A DNA stretch of 60,609 nt, from the NCBI RefSeq assembly GCF_002159645.1, contig NZ_NFJB01000025.1, forward strand, positions 1-60,609, read 5' to 3'. The notes beneath the pieces are model-generated. The model was not told where the DNA came from, searched no databases, and was given only the letters and a program-made list of their open reading frames with translations. Both the position numbers and the translations under genes were made by a program. Shown here piece by piece: positions 18,419 through 26,906 of the stretch; position 1 is the first letter of the stretch; each line of letters opens with the position of its first letter. The DNA comes from Parabacteroides sp. An277. GTDB lineage: Bacteria; Bacteroidota; Bacteroidia; Bacteroidales; Tannerellaceae.

Positions 18419-18883
18419 TCATCTGCCTAAACGATTCTCATAATTCCCTTTCACGCTAAAATCAAGCGAAAATTTATAATGGAAATTATGCATTCCTTGC
18501 TTTTCATAAAAATGATGCGTCCTTTGCCGTAACTGATTACAACATACTTCAATCTGAAGGCAACCTGCAGACTGGGCAATATGACAAGCCTCGAAGAAAA
18601 GCCTCTGCCCTATTTTCTGATTTTGATACTCCTTACCGACAGACAACTCCATGATTTCACATATCTTTCCGGCATGATGTAATTGGTTTTCCATCCGCAG
18701 ATTGATGCAACCTATTACCTTGTCTTGCCGCTCATAAACCAAGCAAGCATACATCTCGTTTTCTATCTGTGCGTTATATATCTTTTGAAAGTCAGCAAAA
18801 GAAAGCCTCCTTTCCTCCATTTCGCAAATCAACGAATACACGACCGGGCAATCAGCCCATTCCGCCATTCTAATCCTTTCCAT
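18419..18883 (-). CDS. GNAT-family N-acetyltransferase
   Basis: The 154-aa product begins MERIRMAEWADCPVVYSLI. The acetyl-CoA site is LSVGKEYQNQKIGQRLFFEA (the Q/RxxGxG/A-type loop) after CINLRMENQLHHAGKICEIME, and the end has the usual HHFYEKQGM. The substrate is unknown. The frame stays open to an ATG at 18961, but a TACCTTTG element at 18909-18916 lies between the two possible starts, so 18883 is the better choice. It is followed by the CAT-like gene, which suggests a small acetyltransferase operon beside the efflux operon. Confidence 0.8.
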   Translation of the reverse strand: MERIRMAEWADCPVVYSLICEMEERRLSFADFQKIYNAQIENEMYACLVYERQDKVIGCINLRMENQLHHAGKICEIMELSVGKEYQNQKIGQRLFFEACHIAQSAGCLQIEVCCNQLRQRTHHFYEKQGMHNFHYKFSLDFSVKGNYENRLGR

Positions 18884-18908
18884 ACCTTTGTCCTTATATT
18901 CAATCGTA

Positions 18909-18916
18909 CAAAGGTA
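18909..18916 (-). promoter_or_regulatory. -7 promoter element for the GNAT-CAT pair
   Basis: The minus strand reads TACCTTTG, 26 bases before the ATG at 18883. A TTTG at 18941-18944 gives a spacing of 24 bases, longer than the usual 19, so the -33 part is uncertain. Confidence 0.55.
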
Positions 18917-18963
18917 AACATAAAAGCAAAACAAGCGTAACAAAATATTGAAAGTAGGCATCC

Positions 18964-19057
18964 ATTCTCTATCTTTAGGCTAAAGACATATATCTGCAGC
19001 CTGAAGATATGTATCTTTAACTTGAAGATATGTATCTTTAGCCTAAAGATAGAGAAT
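18964..19057. repeat. MITE-like palindromic array, copy B (21-bp period)
   Basis: The element is 94 bases with outer arms ATTCTCTATCTTTAG identical to those of the copy at 7541-7634. The inner units (TATCTGCAGC, TATCTTTAACTTGAAGATA) match the reverse complement of that copy better than its direct strand, so the two lie in opposite orientation. The outer CGTAT is kept on the right side only. It lies upstream of the GNAT gene, between its promoter and tRNA-Glu. The rest of the 330-base gap 18884-19213 holds no gene. Confidence 0.85.
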
Positions 19058-19213
19058 TATTCGTATTTTTACTAAGAAGAAATAAGGAGAAAGGGAAGTT
19101 TCTCCGGCTATATAATAAAGTAGGGAAAAGGGAGGAATGCAGAAAAAAGGGTATAAAAAAAGGAAAATGAAAAGAAGAAATACCCGATTTCAACTTTCCA
19201 TTTTCCTGTTTCG

Positions 19214-19286
19214 TAGCGCATCCGGGAATCGAACCCGGGTTTCAGCCGTGAGAGGGCCGCGTCCTAGGCCACTAGACGAATGCGCC
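19214..19286 (-). tRNA. tRNA-Glu (CTC anticodon)
   Basis: The 73-base minus-strand gene folds as a cloverleaf: acceptor GGCGCAT pairs with ATGCGCT (one G-U), with discriminator A. The T-arm contains GGGTTCGATTCC. The anticodon loop CTCTCAC sits between GGCC and GGCT, giving anticodon CTC (reads GAG). CCA is not encoded. A dedicated promoter lies at 19316-19346. Confidence 0.93.
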
Positions 19287-19315
19287 GTTGTGCCTTATCT
19301 TCTTGTTTGACGCTG

Positions 19316-19346
19316 CAAAGGTAAATAATAATTTTAATCCGCCAAA
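19316..19346 (-). promoter_or_regulatory. Promoter of tRNA-Glu
   Basis: On the minus strand, TTTG at 19343-19346 precedes TACCTTTG at 19316-19323 with exactly 19 bases between. It is back-to-back with the mutA promoter, whose -33 element starts 5 bases away. Confidence 0.75.
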
Positions 19347-19350
19347 TACT

Positions 19351-19381
19351 TTTGCTAAAAAAATTATTTCATTTACCTTTG
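19351..19381 (+). promoter_or_regulatory. Promoter of mutA-mutB
   Basis: TTTG (19351-19354), 19 bases, then TACCTTTG (19374-19381): a perfect Bacteroides-type promoter. The leader to the mutA ATG is about 40 bases. I see no cobalamin riboswitch in it; it is too short for one. Confidence 0.8.
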
Positions 19382-19429
19382 TAGGCGATATACAAACTAG
19401 TAAGAAAAACATTACTAACAACTAATATT

Positions 19430-21298
19430 ATGGCAGAAACGAAAGAAAAACTTTTCTCCGAATTCGCTCCTATCTCTACAGAAGAATGGATGGCGAAAAT
19501 CACGGCCGACCTGAAAGGGGTGCCGTTCGAGAAAAAGCTTGTTTGGAAAACAGGCGAAGGATTTAATGCGAATCCTTTTTATCGATTGGAAGATTTGGAA
19601 GGTCTGAAAACAACGGATTCGCTTCCCGGTGAGTTTCCCTTTGTGCGGGGTACGAAAAAAGACAACGATTGGCTGGTACGCCAAAACATCGAAGTCTCGT
19701 GCCCGAAAGAGGCAAACGCGAAAGCGCTCGACGTGCTGAACAAGGGCGTCACCGCGCTGGGCTTCATTATCAAAGGAGATGATGTAACTCCTGAAAACAT
19801 CGCTACATTACTAGACGGCATCTGCCCGGCATGTGTCGAATTGAACTTCAACACCTGCTTATGCAAGGCGGAGAAGCTGATTACCATCTTGGGCGAATAT
19901 TTCGCTTCGAAAGGTGTCGACTTGGCCAAGTGCCAAGGTTCGGTCAATTATGACCCGTTCAAGAAACCACTCATCAAAGGACACAAGAATGAGAATTGGG
20001 TGGAAATGGCAACGGCTGTATTAAACGCAGGAAAAGTGTTACCTCATTACCGTGTTTTGGCGGTCAATGCGTTCGAATTGAACAATGCCGGAGCTTATAT
20101 CGCGCAGGAATTGGGATATGCGTTGGCTTGGGGTAATGAATTGTTGGCTAAACTGACCGACGCCAGTTTCTCGGTAGATGAAGTGGCTAAGAAGATTAAG
20201 TTCAATTTCGGAATTAGTTCAAACTACTTCATGGAGATTGCTAAGTTCCGTGCAGCTCGTTGGTTGTGGGCTGAAATCGTGAAGGCTTATAATCCGGCTT
20301 GTGATTGCGCTTGCAAGATGGCGGTTCATGCGCAAACGTCTCAATGGAATACGACGATATTCGACGCACATGTTAATTTGCTCCGTACACAGACGGAAGC
20401 GATGTCGGCTGCTATTGCCGGGGTGGATTCAATTACGGTTCGCCCGTTCAACGAAGCTTACGAAACACCGGACGACTTCTCTGAACGCATTGCTCGTAAC
20501 CAGCAGCTTTTGTTGAAGGAAGAATCACACTTCGACAAGGTTGTGGATCCGGGAGCAGGTTCATACACCATCGAAGTCTTCACGAACTCCATCGCTGATG
20601 TAGCTTGGAAGCTCTTCCTCGAAACAGAAGAAAAAGGCGGATTCGGTGCTTTGGCAAATGCCGGCGAAATCCAGGCTGCTGTAAACGCATCCAACGAAGC
20701 TCGCCACAAAGCCGTAGCTACTCGAAAGGAAACATTGCTCGGTACGAACCAATTCCCGAACTTTACCGAAGTGGCAGGTGACAAGGTCAAGAAGACTGAA
20801 GGTGCTTGCTGCTGCAAAGGCCAGGCTCACAACCATTGCGAAAACGAAGGAGTGACGAAGCTCAACTTCGCCCGCGGTGCATCTGAATTTGAAGCCCTGA
20901 GAATGGCTACTGAAAAGAGTGGCAAGACTCCGAAAGCCTTCATGCTGACGATTGGCAACCTGGCTATGCGTCTGGCACGCTCTCAATTCTCATGCAACTT
21001 CTTTGCTTGTGCAGGTTACAAGACGATAGACAACCTCGGCTTTGATACCGTAGAAGAAGGTGTAGAGGCAGCCGTTAAGGCAGGGGCTGATGTAGTGGTT
21101 CTCTGCTCAAGCGACGATGAATACGCTGATTACGCACCGGCAGCTTACAAGGCATTGGCTGGTCGCGCACAATTCGTAGTTGCAGGAGCTCCGGCTTGTA
21201 TGGAAGACCTCAAAGCTCAAGGAATAGACCAGTTCATCCACGTTAAGAGCAACGTTCTGGAAACATTGCAAGCATTCAATGCGAAGTTAGGAATCTAA
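19430..21298 (+). CDS. mutA: Methylmalonyl-CoA mutase small subunit
   Basis: The 622-aa beta chain pairs with MutB to interconvert succinyl-CoA and methylmalonyl-CoA, the route to propionate in Bacteroidales. The TIM-barrel part is recognisable (AAIAGVDSITVRPFNEAYETP, NQQLLLKEESHFDKVVDPGAGSY). The C-terminal domain has the B12-binding fold but lacks the DxHxxG cobalt-ligand motif, as is normal for this catalytically silent subunit. A Cys/His cluster (CCCKGQAHNHC, 460-470) sits in the linker between the domains; I do not know it as a family feature. mutB follows after 15 bases. Confidence 0.95.
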   Translation: MAETKEKLFSEFAPISTEEWMAKITADLKGVPFEKKLVWKTGEGFNANPFYRLEDLEGLKTTDSLPGEFPFVRGTKKDNDWLVRQNIEVSCPKEANAKALDVLNKGVTALGFIIKGDDVTPENIATLLDGICPACVELNFNTCLCKAEKLITILGEYFASKGVDLAKCQGSVNYDPFKKPLIKGHKNENWVEMATAVLNAGKVLPHYRVLAVNAFELNNAGAYIAQELGYALAWGNELLAKLTDASFSVDEVAKKIKFNFGISSNYFMEIAKFRAARWLWAEIVKAYNPACDCACKMAVHAQTSQWNTTIFDAHVNLLRTQTEAMSAAIAGVDSITVRPFNEAYETPDDFSERIARNQQLLLKEESHFDKVVDPGAGSYTIEVFTNSIADVAWKLFLETEEKGGFGALANAGEIQAAVNASNEARHKAVATRKETLLGTNQFPNFTEVAGDKVKKTEGACCCKGQAHNHCENEGVTKLNFARGASEFEALRMATEKSGKTPKAFMLTIGNLAMRLARSQFSCNFFACAGYKTIDNLGFDTVEEGVEAAVKAGADVVVLCSSDDEYADYAPAAYKALAGRAQFVVAGAPACMEDLKAQGIDQFIHVKSNVLETLQAFNAKLGI

Positions 21299-21313
21299 AA
21301 TCGAAGAAAAACA

Positions 21314-23461
21314 ATGAGACCAAATTTTAAAGACATAGATATAAAGAATGCCGGTTTCGCTGCCACGAATGCAGCCGAATGGGCAAAATCCAATGGCATC
21401 GAGGCTGATTGGAAAACTCCGGAACATATTAATGTGAAACCGGTATATACGAAAGAGGATTTGGAAGGCATGGAGCATCTGAACTTCGTGTCTGGTATTC
21501 CTCCTTACTTGCGCGGGCCGTATAGCGCGATGTATCCGATGCGTCCGTGGACAATTCGTCAGTATGCAGGATTCTCTACTGCCGAAGAGTCTAACGCTTT
21601 TTATCGTCGTAACTTGGCATCCGGACAAAAGGGTCTGTCTGTTGCTTTTGACCTCCCGACACACCGCGGTTACGATGCCGACAACGAACGTGTCGTAGGC
21701 GACGTTGGTAAAGCCGGTGTTTCTATCTGTTCATTGGAAAACATGAAGGTTTTGTTCGAAGGTATTCCTTTGAATAAGATGTCTGTCTCCATGACGATGA
21801 ACGGCGCCGTCCTTCCCGTCATGGCGTTCTATATCAACGCCGGTCTGGAGCAGGGTGCTAAGTTGGAAGAGATGGCCGGTACCATTCAGAATGATATCTT
21901 GAAGGAATTCATGGTGCGTAACACTTATATCTACCCGCCTGAATTCTCTATGCGTATCATCGCCGACATCTTCGAATACACTTCTCAGAAGATGCCGAAG
22001 TTCAACTCCATCTCTATCTCCGGATACCATATGCAGGAAGCAGGTGCTACCGCCGACATCGAAATGGCCTACACGCTCTGCGACGGTTTGGAATATCTCC
22101 GTGCCGGCGTAAACGCAGGTATCGATATCGACGCCTTTGCTCCGCGTCTGTCCTTCTTCTGGGCTATTGGCATGAACCATTTCATGGAAATTGCCAAGAT
22201 GCGTGCAGCTCGTATGTTGTGGGCAAAGATCGTGAAGAGCTTCGGCGCGAAGAATCCGAAGTCTCTGGCTTTGCGTACACACTGCCAGACTTCAGGTTGG
22301 TCGCTCACCGAGCAGGATCCGTTCAACAACGTGGGTCGTACTTGTATCGAAGCGATGGCGGCTGCCCTTGGCCACACGCAGTCTTTGCATACCAATGCGC
22401 TGGATGAGGCTATCGCCCTGCCGACGGACTTCTCTGCCCGCATCGCCCGTAACACCCAGATATATATTCAGGAAGAAACGAAAGTCTGCAAGCAGATTGA
22501 CCCGTGGGGCGGTTCTTACTACGTAGAATCCTTAACGAACGAGCTCGTTCACAAGGGCTGGGCTTTAATCCAGGAAATCGAAAGCATGGGTGGTATGGCG
22601 AAGGCTATCGAAACCGGTCTGCCGAAGATGCGTATCGAAGAGGCTGCTGCCCGTACGCAGGCTCGCATCGACTCTGGCGTCCAGACGATTGTCGGTGTGA
22701 ACAAGTATCGCTTGCCGAAGGAAGCTCCGATTGATATCCTTGAAATTGATAACACGGCTGTCCGCAACGAACAAATCGAGCTGTTGAAGCAACTCCGCGC
22801 AAACCGCGACGAAGCTGCCGTTCAAAAAGCGCTGGACGACATCACCGAATGCGTCCGCACGAAGAAGGGCAACCTCCTCGAATTAGCAGTCAAGGCTGCT
22901 GCCGTTCGTGCATCGTTGGGCGAAATCTCCGATGCTTGCGAGAAAGTTGTTGGTCGTTATAAAGCAATTATTAGAACTATTTCAGGCGTGTACTCATCAG
23001 AAACTAAAAAAGATGCGGACTTCCAGCGGGCTTGCGAGCTTACGGCTGAGTTCGCGAAGAAAGAGGGTCGTCAGCCACGTATCATGATTGCCAAAATGGG
23101 TCAGGACGGGCACGACCGTGGTGCGAAAGTGGTGGCAACCGGTTATGCCGACTGCGGCTTCGACGTGGACATGGGCCCGTTGTTCCAGACTCCGGCAGAG
23201 GCTGCGCGTCAGGCTGTCGAGAACGACGTTCACGTGATGGGCGTTTCATCCTTGGCTGCCGGTCACAAAACGTTGATACCTCAGGTTATCGACGAGTTGA
23301 AGAAGCTGGGTCGTCCGGACATCATCGTGATTGCCGGTGGTGTTATCCCGGCTCAGGACTACGACTTCCTCTACAAGGCAGGCGTAGCTGCCATCTTCGG
23401 TCCGGGTACTAACGTATCGAAGGCGGCGTGTCAGATTATGGAAATTCTTTTAGAAGAATAA
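21314..23461 (+). CDS. mutB: Methylmalonyl-CoA mutase large (catalytic) subunit
   Basis: The 715-aa alpha chain binds adenosylcobalamin and the CoA ester. The active-site barrel includes [18 protein letters not shown] and [16 protein letters not shown]. The C-terminal cobalamin domain has the ligand motif DGHDRG (Asp598, His600, Gly603), then [14 protein letters not shown] and [13 protein letters not shown]. Length is normal. No epimerase or MeaB-type chaperone gene lies beside it in the window. A terminator follows at 23483-23512. Confidence 0.97.
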   Translation: MRPNFKDIDIKNAGFAATNAAEWAKSNGIEADWKTPEHINVKPVYTKEDLEGMEHLNFVSGIPPYLRGPYSAMYPMRPWTIRQYAGFSTAEESNAFYRRNLASGQKGLSVAFDLPTHRGYDADNERVVGDVGKAGVSICSLENMKVLFEGIPLNKMSVSMTMNGAVLPVMAFYINAGLEQGAKLEEMAGTIQNDILKEFMVRNTYIYPPEFSMRIIADIFEYTSQKMPKFNSISISGYHMQEAGATADIEMAYTLCDGLEYLRAGVNAGIDIDAFAPRLSFFWAIGMNHFMEIAKMRAARMLWAKIVKSFGAKNPKSLALRTHCQTSGWSLTEQDPFNNVGRTCIEAMAAALGHTQSLHTNALDEAIALPTDFSARIARNTQIYIQEETKVCKQIDPWGGSYYVESLTNELVHKGWALIQEIESMGGMAKAIETGLPKMRIEEAAARTQARIDSGVQTIVGVNKYRLPKEAPIDILEIDNTAVRNEQIELLKQLRANRDEAAVQKALDDITECVRTKKGNLLELAVKAAAVRASLGEISDACEKVVGRYKAIIRTISGVYSSETKKDADFQRACELTAEFAKKEGRQPRIMIAKMGQDGHDRGAKVVATGYADCGFDVDMGPLFQTPAEAARQAVENDVHVMGVSSLAAGHKTLIPQVIDELKKLGRPDIIVIAGGVIPAQDYDFLYKAGVAAIFGPGTNVSKAACQIMEILLEE

Positions 23462-23482
23462 ATTAGCACAGTGTAAACAATG

Positions 23483-23512
23483 AATCCGGGTAGCTTGCTA
23501 CTCGGATTTTTT
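23483..23512 (+). terminator. Rho-independent terminator after mutB
   Basis: AATCCG pairs with CGGATT and GTAG with CTAC around a short loop, followed by TTTTTTA. It lies 22 bases after the mutB stop. Confidence 0.8.
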
Positions 23513-23528
23513 ATGGGGTAACGGTTTG

Positions 23529-23678
23529 TCTTAAGAGGACCGGACGACAACTCCTTAGAGTCATCGGTTATAACTCTTAAGAGTTACTGGCTACAACTCT
23601 TAAGAGTTTCCGGATACAACTCTTAAGAGTCACCGGTTATAACTCTTAAGAGTTTCCAGCTGCAACTCTTAAGAGTTA
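23529..23678. repeat. Palindrome array, exact 23-bp period, seven units
   Basis: Palindromes AACTCTTAAGAGTT (some degenerate, such as ACTCCTTAGAGT) are centred at 23532.5, 23555.5, 23578.5, 23601.5, 23624.5, 23647.5 and 23670.5, each exactly 23 bases apart. The 9-base spacers often hold a second small palindrome: TCCGGA, ACCGGT or CAGCTG. It lies between the mutB terminator and the next plus-strand gene. Nothing else is seen in the 285-base gap. Confidence 0.92.
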
Positions 23679-23746
23679 TAGACACCCCTTCCTGGAAGTC
23701 GTTCTCTTCTTAGTTATATACCTATATTATAAATGAATACATACAG

Positions 23747-25222
23747 ATGAAACTATATGCTCTGATACTGCTGGCTTGCTCTTGCCTGTCCCTCTTCGCC
23801 GTCCAGCCACCCAAGCGGGAGGTGCGGGCGGTATGGCTTACGACGATATACGGATTGGATTGGCCTCATCGTCCGGCCTCTTCTCCAGCAGCACAAAAAG
23901 CACAACGGGAAGCATTGTGCGAACGCCTCGACCGGTTGCAAGAGGCAAACTTTAATACCGTCTTCTTCCAAGTCCGATTGCGAGGAGACGTAGCATATCG
24001 TTCGCAAATAGAACCGATATCGTCTGTATTTACAGGTGTTTGCGGGAAGATGCCAGACTATGATCCTTTGGCGTTTGCCATCGAAGCGTGCCACCAACGA
24101 GGGATGGAATGCCATGCTTGGTTCGTGACGTTCCCACTCGGAACAGATAAGCAGGTACGAGAATTGGGGAAACGCTCGGTAGTGAAGCGACAACCTAAAC
24201 TGGTCAAACGACATCAGGGCGAATGGTTTCTGGACCCCGGACAACCCGGTACGACAGCGTATATCCTCTCGCTCGTTCGGGAAATCGTAGAGGGGTACGA
24301 CATCGACGGTATCCATTTCGACTACATTCGCTATCCGGAGAAAGCAAAGTCCTTCCCCGACCAAACCTCCTATCGACAATATGGCAAGAAAGAGAAACGG
24401 GAAACTTGGCGGCGCGAGAACATCAACCAGCTGGTAACGAGGATATACGACTACGTGAAATCCGTCAAACCCTGGGTACAAGTCAGCAGTGCGCCTCTGG
24501 GGAAATACAGTCGCATACCGCGCGTTCCTCAGGCAGGCTGGACCGCTTTCGAGAGCGTATACCAAGACCCAGCTGAATGGTTTCGCCGCGGGAAGCAGGA
24601 TATGATTGTGCCTATGATGTACTACAAGCACCAAAACTTCTTTCCCTTTGTGGATAATTGGGTGGAAAACAGCCAAGGGAGACTCATCGTCCCCGGATTG
24701 GGTGCTTATCGACTCCGGCCGGAAGAGGGGGATTGGACACTGAACGACTTGACAGACCAAATCGACTACAGCCGCTATTTTGGCGGTGCGGGCACGGCTT
24801 TCTTCCGGTGTGAGAATATCTTGGAGAATGAAAAAGGCATTTACAACGAACTGAAAGAACGTTACTATCCTTACCCTGCCCAGCTTCCTCCGCTAACGTG
24901 GTTAAACGATTCCATCCCGCAAGCCCCTCAAGAGATACGGGTAGAATACCGCGATGGCGAGATGAAACTCTCGTGGGATAAACCTACGGGTGAAGCGCAA
25001 GACCTTACCTACACCGTCTATTATTCAACTACCGACACCATTGATACCAACAACCCGCGCCATATCCTCGCGACGCTCGTGCACGGTACCGAACTCTACC
25101 TGCCCATCACCTGCGACCGCGAGCGCGGATTCCTCTTTTCCGTTACCGCCTCCACGCGCTACCATATCGAGAGCCGTCCCTCGCGCGAGACCTATTATTA
25201 CCTCAGTCAATATCCCAAATAA
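23747..25222 (+). CDS. Secreted GH10-like (GHL10/DUF187) glycosyl hydrolase
   Basis: The 491-aa protein has a signal peptide (MKLYALILLACSCLSLFAVQ). The TIM-barrel domain opens with REVRAVWLTTIYGLDWP and contains NTVFFQVRLRGDVAY, GMECHAWFVTFPLG, GIHFDYIRYPEKAKSFPD and DMIVPMMYYKH. The last about 100 residues look like a fibronectin-type module (IRVEYRDGEMKLSWDKPTGEA). Family members are predicted to cut glycan chains; the natural substrate is not established. It is preceded by the 23-bp repeat array and stands alone on the plus strand. Confidence 0.85.
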   Translation: MKLYALILLACSCLSLFAVQPPKREVRAVWLTTIYGLDWPHRPASSPAAQKAQREALCERLDRLQEANFNTVFFQVRLRGDVAYRSQIEPISSVFTGVCGKMPDYDPLAFAIEACHQRGMECHAWFVTFPLGTDKQVRELGKRSVVKRQPKLVKRHQGEWFLDPGQPGTTAYILSLVREIVEGYDIDGIHFDYIRYPEKAKSFPDQTSYRQYGKKEKRETWRRENINQLVTRIYDYVKSVKPWVQVSSAPLGKYSRIPRVPQAGWTAFESVYQDPAEWFRRGKQDMIVPMMYYKHQNFFPFVDNWVENSQGRLIVPGLGAYRLRPEEGDWTLNDLTDQIDYSRYFGGAGTAFFRCENILENEKGIYNELKERYYPYPAQLPPLTWLNDSIPQAPQEIRVEYRDGEMKLSWDKPTGEAQDLTYTVYYSTTDTIDTNNPRHILATLVHGTELYLPITCDRERGFLFSVTASTRYHIESRPSRETYYYLSQYPK

Positions 25223-25237
25223 AAATCTTGCGTTTCG

Positions 25238-25306
25238 CAATATGATATATTGATACGCTCAAAATGATATATCGACGTTGTCAATATATCATTTTGAGCG
25301 TATCAA
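25238..25306. repeat. Long inverted repeat with about 22-bp sub-period; probable bidirectional terminator
   Basis: Bases 25250-25272 and 25284-25306 are perfect 23-bp inverted repeats (TTGATACGCTC... and ...GAGCGTATCAA) around an 11-base loop. TGATATAT-type cores recur at about 45, 68 and 89 of this stretch, roughly 22 bases apart, as in the other arrays. It lies between two convergent genes, so it can stop transcription from both sides. Confidence 0.75.
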
Positions 25307-25314
25307 AGTAGCAC

Positions 25315-25629
25315 TTACACCGAATTTCCTTTCCCTTTTTCCGGATACGTACGCTTCGGATTCTTAGGGAACCAACCCTTCAAGACACGCTCCTCTTGCT
25401 CAAAAACCTCCTTAATCGACCAAAAAGAAGAGAAAGCAAATACACCACAAATCGTAGAGAGTAAGATATTCTCTATCAGGAGCGAAAGGCCAGCCGCTAC
25501 GATTCCTGCCAAGAGGAAAAGCCACCAACTGCGCGTACCCCAATAATATTCCGCTTTAACCACCAAGGGATGAAACAACCCAATGACGAGAAAAGTCACC
25601 ACGCCAATCAATAATCCATGTCCATTCAT
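25315..25629 (-). CDS. DUF4491 family membrane protein
   Basis: The 104-aa protein has three hydrophobic segments (LLIGVVTFLVIGLFHPLVV, WWLFLLAGIVAAGLSLLI, ILLSTICGVFAFSSFWSI) and a basic C-terminal tail with the sequence GWFPKNPKRTYP. The pattern HPLVVKAEYYWGTRSWW matches DUF4491, a small Bacteroidota membrane family of unknown function. It lies downstream of secG but behind the secG terminator. Confidence 0.75.
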   Translation of the reverse strand: MNGHGLLIGVVTFLVIGLFHPLVVKAEYYWGTRSWWLFLLAGIVAAGLSLLIENILLSTICGVFAFSSFWSIKEVFEQEERVLKGWFPKNPKRTYPEKGKGNSV

Positions 25630-25656
25630 AATTCATTTTTTCATTTTTAAACAACA

Positions 25657-25687
25657 AAGGCCATCCCAACCGTGTTGAAATGGCCTT
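25657..25687 (-). terminator. Terminator of the secG operon
   Basis: On the minus strand, AAGGCCAT pairs with ATGGCCTT around a 15-base loop, and TTGTTGTTT follows. It lies 26 bases beyond the secG stop. Confidence 0.7.
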
Positions 25688-25712
25688 CGTCATACATTCA
25701 TTTAAACTCTTC

Positions 25713-26099
25713 TTATGGCTGTTCTGTAGCCGGAGCTGGAGTTTCCGCAGCAGGTTCTTCCACCGGAGCTTCTGCTTGTTGCGCCGTACCAAAATCCGGA
25801 GATACTAAGTTCGGATCAATCGTAACCGCCTCGTTCACTTGCTCTTTAATCTCAGATTGATTCGTAGAATGATCTCCACGCGGGATAAACGCCGTGATAA
25901 TGATACTCAATACGACCACCGTCCCAGCCAACGTCCACGTAGCTTTTTCCAAGAAGCTGGTCGTCTTGCGCACGCCCATAATCTGGTTCGAAGAAGAGAA
26001 TCCTGCAGCTAATCCTCCACCTTTCGAATTCTGAATCAATACAATCAGAATAAGCAATATGGCAGCCAACAGGATTAATACTGAAATAAATACGTACAT
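25713..26099 (-). CDS. secG: Preprotein translocase subunit SecG
   Basis: The 128-aa protein has the SecG plan. An N-terminal helix (VFISVLILLAAILLILIVLIQ) is followed by NSKGGGLAAGFSSSNQIMGVRKTTSFLEKATW and a second helix (LAGTVVVLSIIITAFIP). The acidic, Ala/Pro/Glu-rich tail (EAPVEEPAAETPAPATEQ) is an extension often seen in Bacteroidota. SecG supports SecYE-SecA protein export across the inner membrane. It closes the operon from the sigma-54 activator through LptE and the TPR protein. Confidence 0.93.
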   Translation of the reverse strand: MYVFISVLILLAAILLILIVLIQNSKGGGLAAGFSSSNQIMGVRKTTSFLEKATWTLAGTVVVLSIIITAFIPRGDHSTNQSEIKEQVNEAVTIDPNLVSPDFGTAQQAEAPVEEPAAETPAPATEQP

Positions 26100-26108
26100 T
26101 TTACAAAC

Positions 26109-26879
26109 TTATTTTTTAGTGTTAATAATCAACTTTTCCAAGAATCTAATTTGGTCTGCAAAGTAAATATTTTTTTCTGGATATTTCAAATTTAAGTTCC
26201 GAATTATTTGCAAAGCTTTGTCATAACGCTTTTGTTTGATGTAAATACGGGCTAGTGTTTCCGTAAAATAGGTATCGTCGAGTGCCTGAATCGAAACTTT
26301 TTCTTCTGCTTCTGGTTCTTTCTCCGGCGAATCCGTTGTCTTTTCCGACGTTTCTAACGGGAAACTCGGTCGATGTTCACCCTCTTGTTTGATAAACGAA
26401 TCAATCAAATCTTGATGCTTTAGCTTCACCTCTTCGCGCGAGGTACTTTCCGGAGAAGATTCTTGAGATTGCGTTTCCGACCAATGCAGGTAATCAGAGG
26501 CCGCCAAGGGTTCGGGCAGGAGCTTCTCGTCTGCCCCTTTTCCTTCAGATTTATCCGATGCCAAGAAAGCATCAATCAAATCGAACGCATGCTCCGTGTT
26601 GGAAGCCGGAGCCTGTTTCTTCTTCTCTTGCGATTCGTCTACCCATTCCTTTCCTTTCAAGAGGTAATAAAGCACACGCCTATCTACCACGCCAATAGCC
26701 AAACGTTCCAACTCCTGCGCGAAGTCAGGATGTTTCAGTAAATAAAGATTCTTCAGATACAACATCTTCAACGTCTGGAAATAAGGATAAGCTGCCAATA
26801 CCTGCCTGATTTCTTCCAACGAAGAGGCCGTGAGGGCATCGGGCTGTTGGATGTATTGATGTAGCTCCGTCGCGTTCAT
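26109..26879 (-). CDS. TPR-containing protein of the secG operon
   Basis: The 256-aa soluble protein has a conserved N-terminal helical part (QQPDALTASSLEEIRQVLAAYPYFQTLKMLYLKNLY), a low-complexity acidic middle and a C-terminal TPR-like helix pair (TETLARIYIKQKRYDKALQIIRNLNLKYPEKN). I know this arrangement as a conserved Bacteroidales neighbour of secG without an assigned function. It starts 27 bases downstream of lptE and ends 9 bases upstream of secG. Confidence 0.75.
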   Translation of the reverse strand: MNATELHQYIQQPDALTASSLEEIRQVLAAYPYFQTLKMLYLKNLYLLKHPDFAQELERLAIGVVDRRVLYYLLKGKEWVDESQEKKKQAPASNTEHAFDLIDAFLASDKSEGKGADEKLLPEPLAASDYLHWSETQSQESSPESTSREEVKLKHQDLIDSFIKQEGEHRPSFPLETSEKTTDSPEKEPEAEEKVSIQALDDTYFTETLARIYIKQKRYDKALQIIRNLNLKYPEKNIYFADQIRFLEKLIINTKK

Positions 26880-26906
26880 GCTTGCTTATACATTATATAT
26901 TATATA

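Noticed and set aside
19382-19429. Cobalamin riboswitch before mutAB
   Set aside because: The leader is only about 40 bases and lacks the B12-box; a riboswitch would need about 200 bases.
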